64,000 nt of DNA from Streptomyces eurythermus (lineage in GTDB: Bacteria > Actinomycetota > Actinomycetes > Streptomycetales > Streptomycetaceae): NCBI RefSeq assembly GCF_014649115.1, contig NZ_BMSK01000018.1, positions 12,713-76,712 on the forward strand, in the 5' to 3' direction. A program made the position numbers and the translations under genes. Numbering within the stretch: position 1 is the first letter of the stretch; the number at the start of each line of letters is the position of its first letter. Shown one piece after another: positions 42,901 to 50,652 of this stretch. Below the pieces are notes generated by a model that worked only from the letters and a program-made list of their open reading frames with translations, did no database searches and had not been told where the DNA came from.

Positions 42901-43788
42901 GAACTCAAGGCCGAACTCGACAAGTTGACGGATTCGGTCCACCGTGGCGAGGTACTCGGCGCCGAGAAGCGGCTGCGCATCGAGCAGCTGGAGACGAAGG
43001 CGCTGGAGGAACTGGGTGTCGAACCGGAGGGACTGGTGGCCGAGTACGGGCCGCACCAGCCGGTGCCGCCCTCGCCCCCCGCCGACGGCGAGCGGCTGCC
43101 CGAGGACCCCGGGCACCCGCGCAACCGGCCCCGTCCCTTCGACCGCGCCGAGCAGGAGAAGCGGCTCAAGGCGGCCGAGCGGGCGTACCAGCAGCTGGGC
43201 AAGGTCAACCCGCTGGCGCTGGAGGAGTTCGCCGCGCTGGAGGAGCGGCACAAGTTCCTCGGCGAGCAGCTGGAGGACCTGAAGAAGACCCGCGCCGACC
43301 TGCTCCAGGTGGTGAAGGAGGTCGACGAGCGCGTCGAGCAGGTCTTCACCGAGGCCTTCCGGGACACCGCCCGCGAGTTCGAGGGCGTCTTCGGCCGGCT
43401 GTTCCCCGGCGGCGAGGGCCGGCTGGTGCTGACCGATCCGGCGAACATGCTGACCACGGGCGTGGACGTGGAGGCGCGTCCGCCGGGCAAGAAGGTCAAG
43501 CGGCTCTCCCTGCTGTCGGGCGGCGAGCGCTCGCTGACCGCGGTGGCGCTGCTGGTGTCGATCTTCAAGGCCCGGCCGAGCCCGTTCTACGTCATGGACG
43601 AGGTCGAGGCCGCGCTGGACGACACCAACCTCCAGCGGCTGATCGGGATCATGCGGGAGCTCCAGGAGAGTTCGCAGCTGATCGTGATCACGCACCAGAA
43701 GCGGACAATGGAGGTGGCCGACGCGCTCTACGGCGTGTCCATGCAGGGCGACGGCGTCTCCAAGGTCATCTCCCAGCGGTTGCGCTAG
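39967..43788 (+). CDS. smc: Chromosome segregation ATPase SMC with enlarged hinge
   Basis: 1273 residues, about 87 longer than the typical Streptomyces SMC. Walker A GPNGSGKSNVVDALSW (31-38), two long coiled coils, a central hinge (about 515-740), ABC signature LLSGGERSLTAVALL and Walker B PFYVMDEVEAALDD near the C-terminus are all intact. Between the two halves of the hinge, after GRATLLLTQAPEEA and before PLFAATLVHGPADLMP, lies an in-frame array of 69-bp repeats (residues about 583-670). GTG at 39967; TAGAGT at 39952-39957 is a likely -10, giving almost no leader. ScpA/ScpB partners are not in the window. Confidence 0.96.
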   Translation: MHLKALTLRGFKSFASATTLRFEPGITCVVGPNGSGKSNVVDALSWVMGEQGAKSLRGGKMEDVIFAGTTGRPPLGRAEVSLTIDNSDGALPIEYAEVTITRTMFRNGGSEYQINGDTCRLLDIQELLSDSGIGREMHVIVGQGQLDSVLHADPMGRRAFIEEAAGVLKHRKRKEKALRKLDAMQANLARVQDLTDELRRQLKPLGRQAAVARRAAVIQADLRDARLRLLADDLVRLRAALQAEIADEAALKERKDTAERELRKALHQEALLEDEVRRLTPRLTRAQQTWYELSQLAERVRGTISLADARVRSATSAPPEERRGRDPEDLEREAARVREQEAELEAALEAARRALDDTVAHRAELERELAVEERRLKDVARAIADRREGLARLSGQVNAARSRVASAQAEIDRLATARDEARERAVRAQEEYEALRAEVDGLDAGDADLAERHEAAKRELADAEAALGTARDALTAAERSRAATQARHEALALGLRRKDGTGILLGARDRLTGILGPAAELLRITPGYEIPLAAAFGTAADALAVTTPAAATEALTLLRKQDAGRATLLLTQAPEEAPQSDTGNGAGDHDAPAPVHGGTAPRRGAGNCAGDHDAPALVHGGTAPHRGAGNGASNHDVPALDHGGTAPHRGAGNCATSHDAPAPDNGDPAPQPGVPLFAATLVHGPADLMPAVRRVLRDIVVVDTLADAETLVRARPDLTAVTAEGDLLGAHIAHGGSAGAPSLLEVQASVDEAAAELAELEVRCRELAEAQRAAAERRTRAATLVEELGERRRAADREKSAVAQQLGRLAGQARGAAGEAERSAAAAARAQEALEAAVQEAEELAERLAVAEEAPVEEEPDISVRDRLAADGANARQTEMEARLQVRTHEERVKGLAGRADALDRAARAEREARARAERRRARLRYEAAVAGAVASGARQLLAHVEVSLARAEQERAAAEAAKARGERELAAARAAGRELKAELDKLTDSVHRGEVLGAEKRLRIEQLETKALEELGVEPEGLVAEYGPHQPVPPSPPADGERLPEDPGHPRNRPRPFDRAEQEKRLKAAERAYQQLGKVNPLALEEFAALEERHKFLGEQLEDLKKTRADLLQVVKEVDERVEQVFTEAFRDTAREFEGVFGRLFPGGEGRLVLTDPANMLTTGVDVEARPPGKKVKRLSLLSGGERSLTAVALLVSIFKARPSPFYVMDEVEAALDDTNLQRLIGIMRELQESSQLIVITHQKRTMEVADALYGVSMQGDGVSKVISQRLR
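41713..41975 (+). repeat. Tandem 69-bp palindrome-containing repeat inside smc
   Basis: Three full units plus a partial fourth. Each full unit has a 7-3-7 palindrome, GCGCCCC-NNN-GGGGCGC, at 41764-41780, 41833-41849 and 41902-41918 (exact 69-bp spacing), followed by GGGGAAC and a CACGAC motif. Sixty-nine is a multiple of three, so the frame is kept: each unit reads HGGTAPHRGAGN plus a DHDAPAL-like part. From memory, this resembles an abundant Streptomyces intergenic repeat. Confidence 0.9.
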
Positions 43789-43897
43789 CCCCTTTTCCCG
43801 GGTTCACCAGGGATCCCTTCAAGATCATCTCGTGGATCGTTCAGTTCTTGAACGCAAGATCGTCAGACGTATCTGAAAACTCACAGTCGTTGAACTA

Positions 43898-43937
43898 TTG
43901 ACTTCGAAACTTGAAGGCATAGTCTCTGCAACGTTGC
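43898..43937 (+). promoter_or_regulatory. glcP promoter with overlapping palindrome
   Basis: TTGACT (43898-43903), 16-nt spacer, TAGTCT (43920-43925), then the perfect 10-bp palindrome GCAACGTTGC (43928-43937) where transcription should begin. The region is strikingly AT-rich. The central CG of the palindrome is typical of LacI-family operators. Leader to GTG 44039 is about 105 nt. Confidence 0.6.
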
Positions 43938-44038
43938 TTTTACCTTCAGGTGTGAGTGGACCGCCCGTATGCGCCACTGGAGACCTGTAAGGGCTCGCCC
44001 CCACCCGGCAGCGTTGCCGTGGCCCGAGGAGTTACACC

Positions 44039-45457
44039 GTGACCAGCACAGCGCAGGCACCTCAGTCAGGAGCCAGGTCGGCTCACCCCGAACATCTCGG
44101 GCACGTCATCTTCATCGCGGCGGCTGCCGCCATGGGCGGCTTCCTCTTCGGCTACGACAGCTCCGTGATCAACGGCGCCGTCGAGGCCATCCGGGACCGT
44201 TACGACGTCGGCTCCGCCGCCCTCGCCCAGGTCATCGCGATCGCGCTGATCGGCTGCGCCATCGGCGCCGCCACCGCCGGCCGCATAGCCGACCGCATCG
44301 GCCGCATCCGCTGTATGCAGATCGCCGCCGTCCTGTTCACCGTCAGCGCCGTCGGTTCCGCGCTGCCGTTCGCGCTGTGGGACCTCGCCTTCTGGCGCGT
44401 CATCGGCGGCTTCGCCATCGGCATGGCCTCCGTGATCGGCCCGGCCTACATCGCCGAGGTCGCCCCGCCCGCCTACCGCGGCCGGCTCGGCTCCTTCCAG
44501 CAGGCCGCGATCGTCGTCGGCATCGCCGTCTCCCAGCTGGTCAACTGGGGTCTGCTCAACGCGGCCGGCGGCGACCAGCGCGGCAAGCTGATGGGCCTGG
44601 AGGCCTGGCAGGTCATGCTCGGTGTGATGGTCGTCCCGGCCGTCCTCTACGGCATGCTGTCCTTCGCGATCCCCGAGTCCCCCCGCTTCCTGCTCTCCGC
44701 CGGCAAGCGTGAGCGCGCCCGGGAGATCCTCGCCGAGGTCGAGGGCAAGGAGACCGACCTCGACGCCCGCGTCGCCGAGATCGAGCACGCGATGAAGAGC
44801 GAGCACAAGTCCTCCTTCAAGGACCTGCTCGGCGGCTCCTTCTTCTTCAAGCCGATCGTCTGGATCGGTATCGGCCTGTCGGTCTTCCAGCAGTTCGTCG
44901 GCATCAACGTCGCGTTCTACTACTCCTCGACGCTGTGGCAGTCGGTCGGCGTCGACCCGTCGGACTCGTTCTTCTACTCCTTCACCACCTCGATCATCAA
45001 CATCGTCGGCACCGTGATCGCGATGATCTTCGTGGACCGCGTCGGCCGCAAGCCGCTCGCCCTCATCGGCTCGGTCGGCATGGTCGTCGGCCTGGCGCTG
45101 GAGGCCTGGGCGTTCAGCTACGACCTGGTCGACGGCAAGCTGCCGAGCACCCAGGGCTGGGTCGCCCTGATCGCCGCCCACCTGTTCGTCCTCTTCTTCG
45201 CCCTGTCCTGGGGCGTGGTGGTCTGGGTCTTCCTCGGCGAGATGTTCCCGAACCGGATCCGCGCCGCCGCCCTCGGTGTCGCCGCCTCCGCGCAGTGGAT
45301 CGCCAACTGGGCCATCACCGCGAGCTTCCCGTCGCTGGCCGACTGGAACCTCTCCGGCACCTACGTGATCTACACCGTCTGTGCCGCCCTCTCCATCCCG
45401 TTCGTCCTGAAGTTCGTCAAGGAGACGAAGGGCAAGTCCCTGGAGGAGATGGGCTGA
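44039..45457 (+). CDS. glcP: MFS sugar porter, glucose permease GlcP type
   Basis: A 472-residue, 12-TM sugar:proton symporter. Motifs: GGFLFGYDSSVINGAVEAI, DRIGRIRCM, PAYIAEVAPPAYRGRL, PESPRFLLSAGK before the central loop, QQFVGINVAFYYSSTLW in TM7, DRVGRKPLALIG and the C-terminal KETKGKSLEEM (family PETKG). S. coelicolor GlcP is the main glucose uptake system and this gene occupies the same place after smc. It is induced by glucose there; a candidate operator overlaps the promoter here. Confidence 0.9.
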   Translation: MTSTAQAPQSGARSAHPEHLGHVIFIAAAAAMGGFLFGYDSSVINGAVEAIRDRYDVGSAALAQVIAIALIGCAIGAATAGRIADRIGRIRCMQIAAVLFTVSAVGSALPFALWDLAFWRVIGGFAIGMASVIGPAYIAEVAPPAYRGRLGSFQQAAIVVGIAVSQLVNWGLLNAAGGDQRGKLMGLEAWQVMLGVMVVPAVLYGMLSFAIPESPRFLLSAGKRERAREILAEVEGKETDLDARVAEIEHAMKSEHKSSFKDLLGGSFFFKPIVWIGIGLSVFQQFVGINVAFYYSSTLWQSVGVDPSDSFFYSFTTSIINIVGTVIAMIFVDRVGRKPLALIGSVGMVVGLALEAWAFSYDLVDGKLPSTQGWVALIAAHLFVLFFALSWGVVVWVFLGEMFPNRIRAAALGVAASAQWIANWAITASFPSLADWNLSGTYVIYTVCAALSIPFVLKFVKETKGKSLEEMG

Positions 45458-45525
45458 GCCTCGTAGCGAGGCTTCCCGAACTCGGGGAGAAGGGCCAAGA
45501 CCCCGCTGCCCTCTCCTCGTACCGT

Positions 45526-45570
45526 CCGCCGCCCCCGGTCCAGGCCACCCGCCCGGACCGGGGGCGGCGG
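45526..45570. terminator. Bidirectional terminator after glcP
   Basis: A perfect 16-bp stem, CCGCCGCCCCCGGTCC (45526-45541) with GGACCGGGGGCGGCGG (45555-45570), 13-nt loop. It lies between convergent glcP and the LLM gene. Confidence 0.85.
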
Positions 45571-45596
45571 TGTTCCTGCCGCCCGGGCGCCCCGGC

Positions 45597-46568
45597 TCAG
45601 CCCCCCAGCGCCGGGACGACCCGCTCCGCGAACAGCCGCAGGCTGCGCCAGCCCTCCTCCACCGGCATGCCGCCCGCCAGCGGGTGCAGCACCAGGCTGT
45701 CCAGGCCCTGCGCCAGACACTGCTCCGGGGTGAGGATCCGGTACACGCCCTCCGCGCGCAGCTCCGCCACCGTCGTGGCCGCCGACCGCACCGCCGAGCG
45801 GATCCCGGCCGACTGCCAGGAGGCGTAGGTGCGGGCCTCGTGCAGCAGATGCCCGCCGTACTCGGCCCACGCCCGGTCCGGGTCCTCGGCGAGATGGAGC
45901 AGCGGCGTCTCGGCGGCCGGCATCATCGTCCAGCCCTCGGTGCCGTACTCGGCGAGCCGCTCCTTGTAGTACGCCTCCAGTTCCGGCAGGTGCGCGCTCG
46001 GGAAGAACGGCAGGCCGAACCGGGCGGCCCGGCGCGCGGCGGCCCTGGAGGAGCCGCCGACCAGCAGCAGGGGATGCGGCCGGGTGTACGGGCGCGGGGT
46101 GAGCCGCACCCTGCGGCCCCGGTGGTCGAACTCCTCACCGGTCCACGCCGTCAGCAGCGTCCGGAGCAACTCGTCCTGGAGCCGGCCGCGCCGGCCCCAG
46201 TCGACGCCGAACATCGCGTACTCCTCGGGCCGGTAGCCGATCCCGGCCACGGTCACCAGCCGGCCGCCGCTCAGCAGATCCAGCACGGCGATGTCCTCCG
46301 CCAGCCGCAGCGGATCGTGCAGCGGGCCGATCACCGCCGACACCGTCACCGCGATCCGTCGGGTGGCCCCGAGCACCGCGCCCGCGAAGACGAACGGCGA
46401 CGGCAGCCAGTTGTTCTCCGCGCCGTGGTGCTCCTCGGTCTGCACGGTGGCGATCCCGTGCGCGTCCGCGTAGCAGGCCATCTCCACCGCGGCCCGGTAA
46501 CGGGCGGACAGGGCGTCGGGAGGGGCGCCGGGCGCGACGAGGTTGAAGCGTACGACCGTGACGGGCAT
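45597..46568 (-). CDS. LLM-class flavin-dependent oxidoreductase
   Basis: A 323-residue luciferase-like TIM-barrel monooxygenase using FMN or F420. Seen: VQTEEHHGAENNWLPSPF, LGATRRIAVTVSAVIGPLHDPLRLAEDIAVLD, GGRLVTVAGIGYRPEEYAMFG and PHPLLLVGGSSRAAARRAAR. Start at ATG 46566-46568. Alone between glcP (convergent) and the NCS1 permease gene (same strand, 80 nt upstream). Substrate unknown; F420 use is plausible because the organism has cofC, but not shown. Confidence 0.88.
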   Translation of the reverse strand: MPVTVVRFNLVAPGAPPDALSARYRAAVEMACYADAHGIATVQTEEHHGAENNWLPSPFVFAGAVLGATRRIAVTVSAVIGPLHDPLRLAEDIAVLDLLSGGRLVTVAGIGYRPEEYAMFGVDWGRRGRLQDELLRTLLTAWTGEEFDHRGRRVRLTPRPYTRPHPLLLVGGSSRAAARRAARFGLPFFPSAHLPELEAYYKERLAEYGTEGWTMMPAAETPLLHLAEDPDRAWAEYGGHLLHEARTYASWQSAGIRSAVRSAATTVAELRAEGVYRILTPEQCLAQGLDSLVLHPLAGGMPVEEGWRSLRLFAERVVPALGG

Positions 46569-46648
46569 GCGAAGTCCCCCTCCGGTACGGCTCGGTGGAG
46601 GGGGACGTTAGCTGACGGTACGTCAGATGGCCAGGGGGCCGGCCGGTG

Positions 46649-48118
46649 TCAGACGCCGGTGGCCGCGGGCTGCCCGGCGATCTCGTCGGCCGCGGGCGCG
46701 GTGGCCGTCGCCGGCTTCGGCAGCACCAGGTACAGCACGCCGGAGATCACGACCGTGGCGACCCAGCCGAGGCCGTACTCGCCGATCACGTTGTTCGTCG
46801 CCAGCGGGCCGGTGAACCAGTCCGAGGTGGTGAACATCAGACCCGACACCAGGCCGACCGCCCAGGCGGCCACGGCCGCGGGGGAGAAGCCGCCCTTGTA
46901 CCAGTAGGCGCTGGTGCGGGTGGTGTCGGCCATGGCCCGGCCGTCGTACTCGGTGCGGCGCAGCATGTCCGCGCCGAACACACCGACCCACGCGGAGAAG
47001 GCGACCGCCAGCAGCGACAGGAAGGCGATGAAGGAGCCCATGAAGCTGGTCGCCACCAGCATCAGCACCCCGCCGAACACCAGCGAGATCACCGCGTTCA
47101 CCGAGACCGCCCAGTGCCGCGGCACCTTGATGCCGAGGGTCTGCGCGGTGAAGCCCGCCGAGTACATCGACATCGAGTTGATCAGCAGCATGCCGATCAG
47201 CGCGATGAACAGGTACGGCACCGCGATCCACGTCGGCAGGATCTCGCCCAGGAAGGACACCGGGTCGCTGGCCGAGGCCAGGTCCGGGGTGGACACCGCC
47301 ATCACCGCGCCCATCAGCACCATCGGCAGCACGACGACACCGGCGCCGCCCACCGCCGTCCCCACGATCGCCTTCGAGGACGCCGTACGCGGCAGATAGC
47401 GGGTGAAGTCCGGGGCCGAGGGGATCCAGCTGACACCGCCCGCCGCGATCATGCCGACGCCGGTGATCACCGAGGCCGTGGAACCGGCGCTGTGGTCCAT
47501 CACCTTCGACCAGTCGGTGTCCACCACCAGATAGCCCAGCACCAGCACCGAGAAGACGCCGAAGAAATAGGTCGCGTACTTGTTGCACTTCTGCACGGCG
47601 TTGATGCCGAGCCCGGAGATCGCGAAGGTCGCCACGACGAACGCCAGCAGCATCACCATGTCCAGCACGTTGTTCGCCTTGATGCCGAACAGGATGTCCA
47701 GGATGGTGAGCATCGCGTACGCACCGGTCACCGCGTTGATCGTCTCCCAGCCCCAGCGCGCGACCCAGATCAGCGAACCGGGCAGCAGGTTGCCGCGCTG
47801 CCCGAAGACCGCGCGCGACAGCGCCATGCCGGGCGCACCGCCCCGCTTGCCCGCGATGCCGATCAGGCCGACCAGGCCGTACGACACGATCGGCGCGGCC
47901 ACGGCGACGATCAGGGCCTGCCAGAAGTTCAGGTGGTAGGCGACGACGAGGCTCGCGCCCATCGTCAGCAGCAGGACGCTGATGTTCGCGCCGACCCAGG
48001 TGGGGAACAGCTGCCGCGGACGCGCGGTGCGCTCGTGGTCGGGGACCTGCTCGATACCGCGGGTTTCGAGAGCGCCTTCGGTCTCGGCGGATTTGCTCAT
48101 GGAAGAGGTGCCTGACAT
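46649..48118 (-). CDS. NCS1-family purine/cytosine permease
   Basis: About 489 residues with 12 predicted TM helices. The family signature is clear: GIEQVPDHERTARPRQLFPTW, FPTWVGANISVLLLTMGASL, ARWGWETINAV, FTRYLPRTASSKAIVGTAVGG and SMYSAGFTAQTLG. Substrates of the family are cytosine, purines, allantoin or thiamine-type bases; which one is unclear. ATG 48118 is chosen; ATG 48100 (MSKSAETEG) is equally possible and neither has a good ribosome site. Divergent from ftsY. Confidence 0.85.
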   Translation of the reverse strand: MSGTSSMSKSAETEGALETRGIEQVPDHERTARPRQLFPTWVGANISVLLLTMGASLVVAYHLNFWQALIVAVAAPIVSYGLVGLIGIAGKRGGAPGMALSRAVFGQRGNLLPGSLIWVARWGWETINAVTGAYAMLTILDILFGIKANNVLDMVMLLAFVVATFAISGLGINAVQKCNKYATYFFGVFSVLVLGYLVVDTDWSKVMDHSAGSTASVITGVGMIAAGGVSWIPSAPDFTRYLPRTASSKAIVGTAVGGAGVVVLPMVLMGAVMAVSTPDLASASDPVSFLGEILPTWIAVPYLFIALIGMLLINSMSMYSAGFTAQTLGIKVPRHWAVSVNAVISLVFGGVLMLVATSFMGSFIAFLSLLAVAFSAWVGVFGADMLRRTEYDGRAMADTTRTSAYWYKGGFSPAAVAAWAVGLVSGLMFTTSDWFTGPLATNNVIGEYGLGWVATVVISGVLYLVLPKPATATAPAADEIAGQPAATGV

Positions 48119-48270
48119 GGGGGGACAAGGTGACGTGGGGACTCTACGCGCGTGGATAGAGGTGCCACCATCGTACTTTGCTCCGAGTCCTCGCGTTAAG
48201 TGGCCTTTGTCTCTCGGAGAAAGCCACAAACGGGGTTCTCGGGGACCCCATGGCCGATACTGGTCGGGTT

Positions 48271-49476
48271 ATGGAAACCGTCATCCTTGCTGTAGTCATC
48301 GCCGTGGTCGTGCTCGGCGCGCTCGGCGGGCTGATCGTGGGCAGCCGGCGCCGGAAGCCGCTGCCCCCGCCGCCCCCGAAGGCGCCCGACATCACCGCGC
48401 CCCCGGCCGAGCCGCACGTCGGCGAAGAGGCCGAGACGCCGCGCGACGAACCGCGCCGGACGATCGAGGAGGTGGATCTCCCGGGCGGCCCCGCGGTCGT
48501 CGTCGAGGAGCCCCCCGCCGTCGAGGCTCCCGAGATCGAGATCGAGGTCCCGGAGCCCACCGCGGGCCGGCTCGTCCGGCTGCGCGCCCGCCTGTCCCGC
48601 TCGCAGAACGCCCTGGGCAAGGGCCTGCTCACCCTGCTCTCCCGCGAGCACCTGGACGAGGACACCTGGGAGGAGATCGAGGACACGCTGCTCACCGCCG
48701 ACGTCGGCGTGCAGCCCACCCAGGAACTGGTCGAGCGGCTGCGCGAACGCGTCAGGGTGCTCGGCACCCGCACCCCCGAGGAACTGCGCGGCCTGCTCCG
48801 CGAGGAACTCCTCAACCTGGTCGGCACCGACCTCGACCGCACGGTGAAGACCGAGCCCGAGGACCGCAAGCCCGGCATCGTGATGATCGTCGGCGTCAAC
48901 GGCACCGGCAAGACCACCACGACCGGCAAGCTCGCCCGGGTCCTGGTCGCCGACGGCCGCAGCGTCGTGCTGGGCGCCGCCGACACCTTCCGTGCCGCCG
49001 CCGCCGACCAGCTCCAGACCTGGGGCGAGCGCGTCGGCGCCCACACCGTGCGCGGCCCCGAGGCCGGCGACCCCGCCTCCGTCGCCTTCGACGCGGTGAA
49101 GGAAGGCAAGGAGATGGGCGTCGACGTGGTGCTCATCGACACCGCCGGCCGCCTGCACACCAAGACCGGCCTCATGGACGAGCTGGGCAAGGTCAAGCGT
49201 GTGGTGGAGAAGCACGCGCCGCTGGACGAGGTGCTGCTCGTCCTGGACGCCACCACCGGCCAGAACGGCCTGGTGCAGGCCCGGGTGTTCGCCGAGGTCG
49301 TGGACATCACCGGCATCGTGCTGACCAAGCTGGACGGTACGGCCAAGGGCGGCATCGTGGTCGCCGTCCAGCGCGAGCTGGGCGTGCCGGTCAAGCTGGT
49401 CGGGCTCGGCGAGGGCGCGGACGACCTCGCGCCGTTCGAGCCGGAGGCGTTCGTGGACGCGTTGATCGGCGACTGA
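48271..49476 (+). CDS. ftsY: Signal recognition particle receptor FtsY
   Basis: A 401-residue SRP receptor GTPase. An N-terminal hydrophobic helix (ETVILAVVIAVVVLGALGGL) anchors it, followed by a Pro/acidic linker, the N domain from about 95 and the G domain: G1 GVNGTGKTTTTGK (about 207), DTFRAAAADQL, G3 DTAGRLHTK (about 289), G4 TKLDGTAKGG (about 351). ATG 48271 starts at the membrane helix; ATG 48250 is in frame. Its partner Ffh is encoded 8 kb downstream. Confidence 0.95.
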   Translation: METVILAVVIAVVVLGALGGLIVGSRRRKPLPPPPPKAPDITAPPAEPHVGEEAETPRDEPRRTIEEVDLPGGPAVVVEEPPAVEAPEIEIEVPEPTAGRLVRLRARLSRSQNALGKGLLTLLSREHLDEDTWEEIEDTLLTADVGVQPTQELVERLRERVRVLGTRTPEELRGLLREELLNLVGTDLDRTVKTEPEDRKPGIVMIVGVNGTGKTTTTGKLARVLVADGRSVVLGAADTFRAAAADQLQTWGERVGAHTVRGPEAGDPASVAFDAVKEGKEMGVDVVLIDTAGRLHTKTGLMDELGKVKRVVEKHAPLDEVLLVLDATTGQNGLVQARVFAEVVDITGIVLTKLDGTAKGGIVVAVQRELGVPVKLVGLGEGADDLAPFEPEAFVDALIGD

Positions 49477-49565
49477 GCCGTCCCGGGAACGTTCCCGGCT
49501 GAGAAGCGTGAGCGCCCGTCCCCCCGGTGCGGTGGGGGCGGGCGCCGATCTCTTCCCGGCCGCTC

Positions 49566-50222
49566 CTACCCCCGCGACCGGTGTGCCACATAAGCCAGCG
49601 CCCCCAGCAGCAGCCGGGCCGCCGGAGGCCGGGTCGCGGAGTCCAGCGCGGGCGGGCGCAGCCAGCGCACCGGGCCCAGGCCGCCCCGGTCGGAGGGCGG
49701 GGCGGTGATGTACGTCCCCGGGCCGAGGCCGCGCAGGTCCAGCGTGGCCGGGTCGTCCCAGCCCAGGCGGTACAGCAGCCGGGGCAGGTCGGCGGCGGCG
49801 CCGGGGGCGACGAAGAAGTGGGCGCGGCCGTCCGGGGTGGCGGTGACCGGGCCCAGGGGCAGGCCCATCCGCTCCAGGCGGACCAGGGCGCGGCGGCCGG
49901 CCGGCTCCGACACCTCCAGGACGTCGAACGCCTGGCCGACCGGCAGCATCACGGAGGCGCCCGGGAACTCGGACCAGGCCTTGCTCACCTCGTCCAGCGT
50001 GGCCCCGGCCGGGACCGGGGGCGCGAAGTCCAGCGGATGCGCGCCCGGCGCCGCGCAGTCGCGCCGCCCGCACGAACAGGCGCCCCCGGCGGCGCGTGCT
50101 CCCGGCACCACGTCCCAGCCCCACAGTCCGGTGAACTCGGCGACGGTGGTGCACTCCGCCAGGCGCCCGCGCCGACGCGTGCCGGAGCGGATCTCGCGGA
50201 TGCCGCCGATCGTGAAGCCCAT
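49566..50222 (-). CDS. Bifunctional DNA primase/polymerase (prim-pol)-like protein
   Basis: A 218-residue protein resembling the N-terminal prim-pol domain of phage and plasmid replication proteins (WGWDVVPGAR, CSCGRRDCAAPGAHPLD, AWSEFPGASVMLPVG, the strand FDVLEVSEPAGRRAL, and GPGTYITAPPSDRG). The usual acidic DxE metal motif appears as FDVLE with only one Asp, and no helicase domain follows, so catalytic activity is doubtful. CSCGRRDC may bind zinc. ATG at 50220-50222 has GGAGGGGGC just upstream. Found alone next to nsdA; conserved position in Streptomyces from memory. Confidence 0.8.
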   Translation of the reverse strand: MGFTIGGIREIRSGTRRRGRLAECTTVAEFTGLWGWDVVPGARAAGGACSCGRRDCAAPGAHPLDFAPPVPAGATLDEVSKAWSEFPGASVMLPVGQAFDVLEVSEPAGRRALVRLERMGLPLGPVTATPDGRAHFFVAPGAAADLPRLLYRLGWDDPATLDLRGLGPGTYITAPPSDRGGLGPVRWLRPPALDSATRPPAARLLLGALAYVAHRSRG

Positions 50223-50652
50223 GCCCCCTCCAACGGGTCCTGCGCGCCGGTGGTTACGACACGGAACGAGACGGAAGCGGAACGTAACATTACGGCTCCG
50301 CCTGCCCGCGTGGTGATGGGGCCAATGCGGCGCCTTGGAGCGTGCTGGGTGGCATTTCGCGCTCCGTGCGCCCCTGGGTGCATCACTCCGCCGGCTTCCG
50401 CCCGTCCCCCGTAAGTACAACGCGCGGAGCCATTCGTGTGCGCATTCGAAGGGGTGGCGAATGGTGGCGTTTCCGGTACGCCCGGGGTTGGAGGGTGATC
50501 GCGAGATTACTCTGAGTGTGCGAGTTCACGGGGGCGCATGCGCGCGCGGGTATGCCGGAGGCAAGCCGCCTGCTCGTTCGAAGGGTGACAATCGCCGGAC
50601 AGGAGGCGTTATTTACCGGCATTCTGATAAGGCTTGGCGCACCAGGTGACAA
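50223..50652. other. Intergenic region upstream of nsdA
   Basis: 430 bp holding divergent control regions for the prim-pol-like gene and nsdA. It is less GC-rich around 50270-50300 and 50500-50640 (for example GTTATTTACCGGCATTCTG). A 62-codon open frame at 50461-50649 lacks the coding bias and is not accepted. No clear promoter hexamers were found. Confidence 0.45.

Noticed and set aside
39847..43695. 1282-codon minus-strand open frame across smc
   Set aside because: Antisense to smc, whose Walker and signature motifs are unmistakable; the frame is a GC-bias shadow.
50461..50649. 62-codon open frame upstream of nsdA
   Set aside because: Third codon positions are not GC-biased and there is no ribosome site; it lies in the expected nsdA promoter region.
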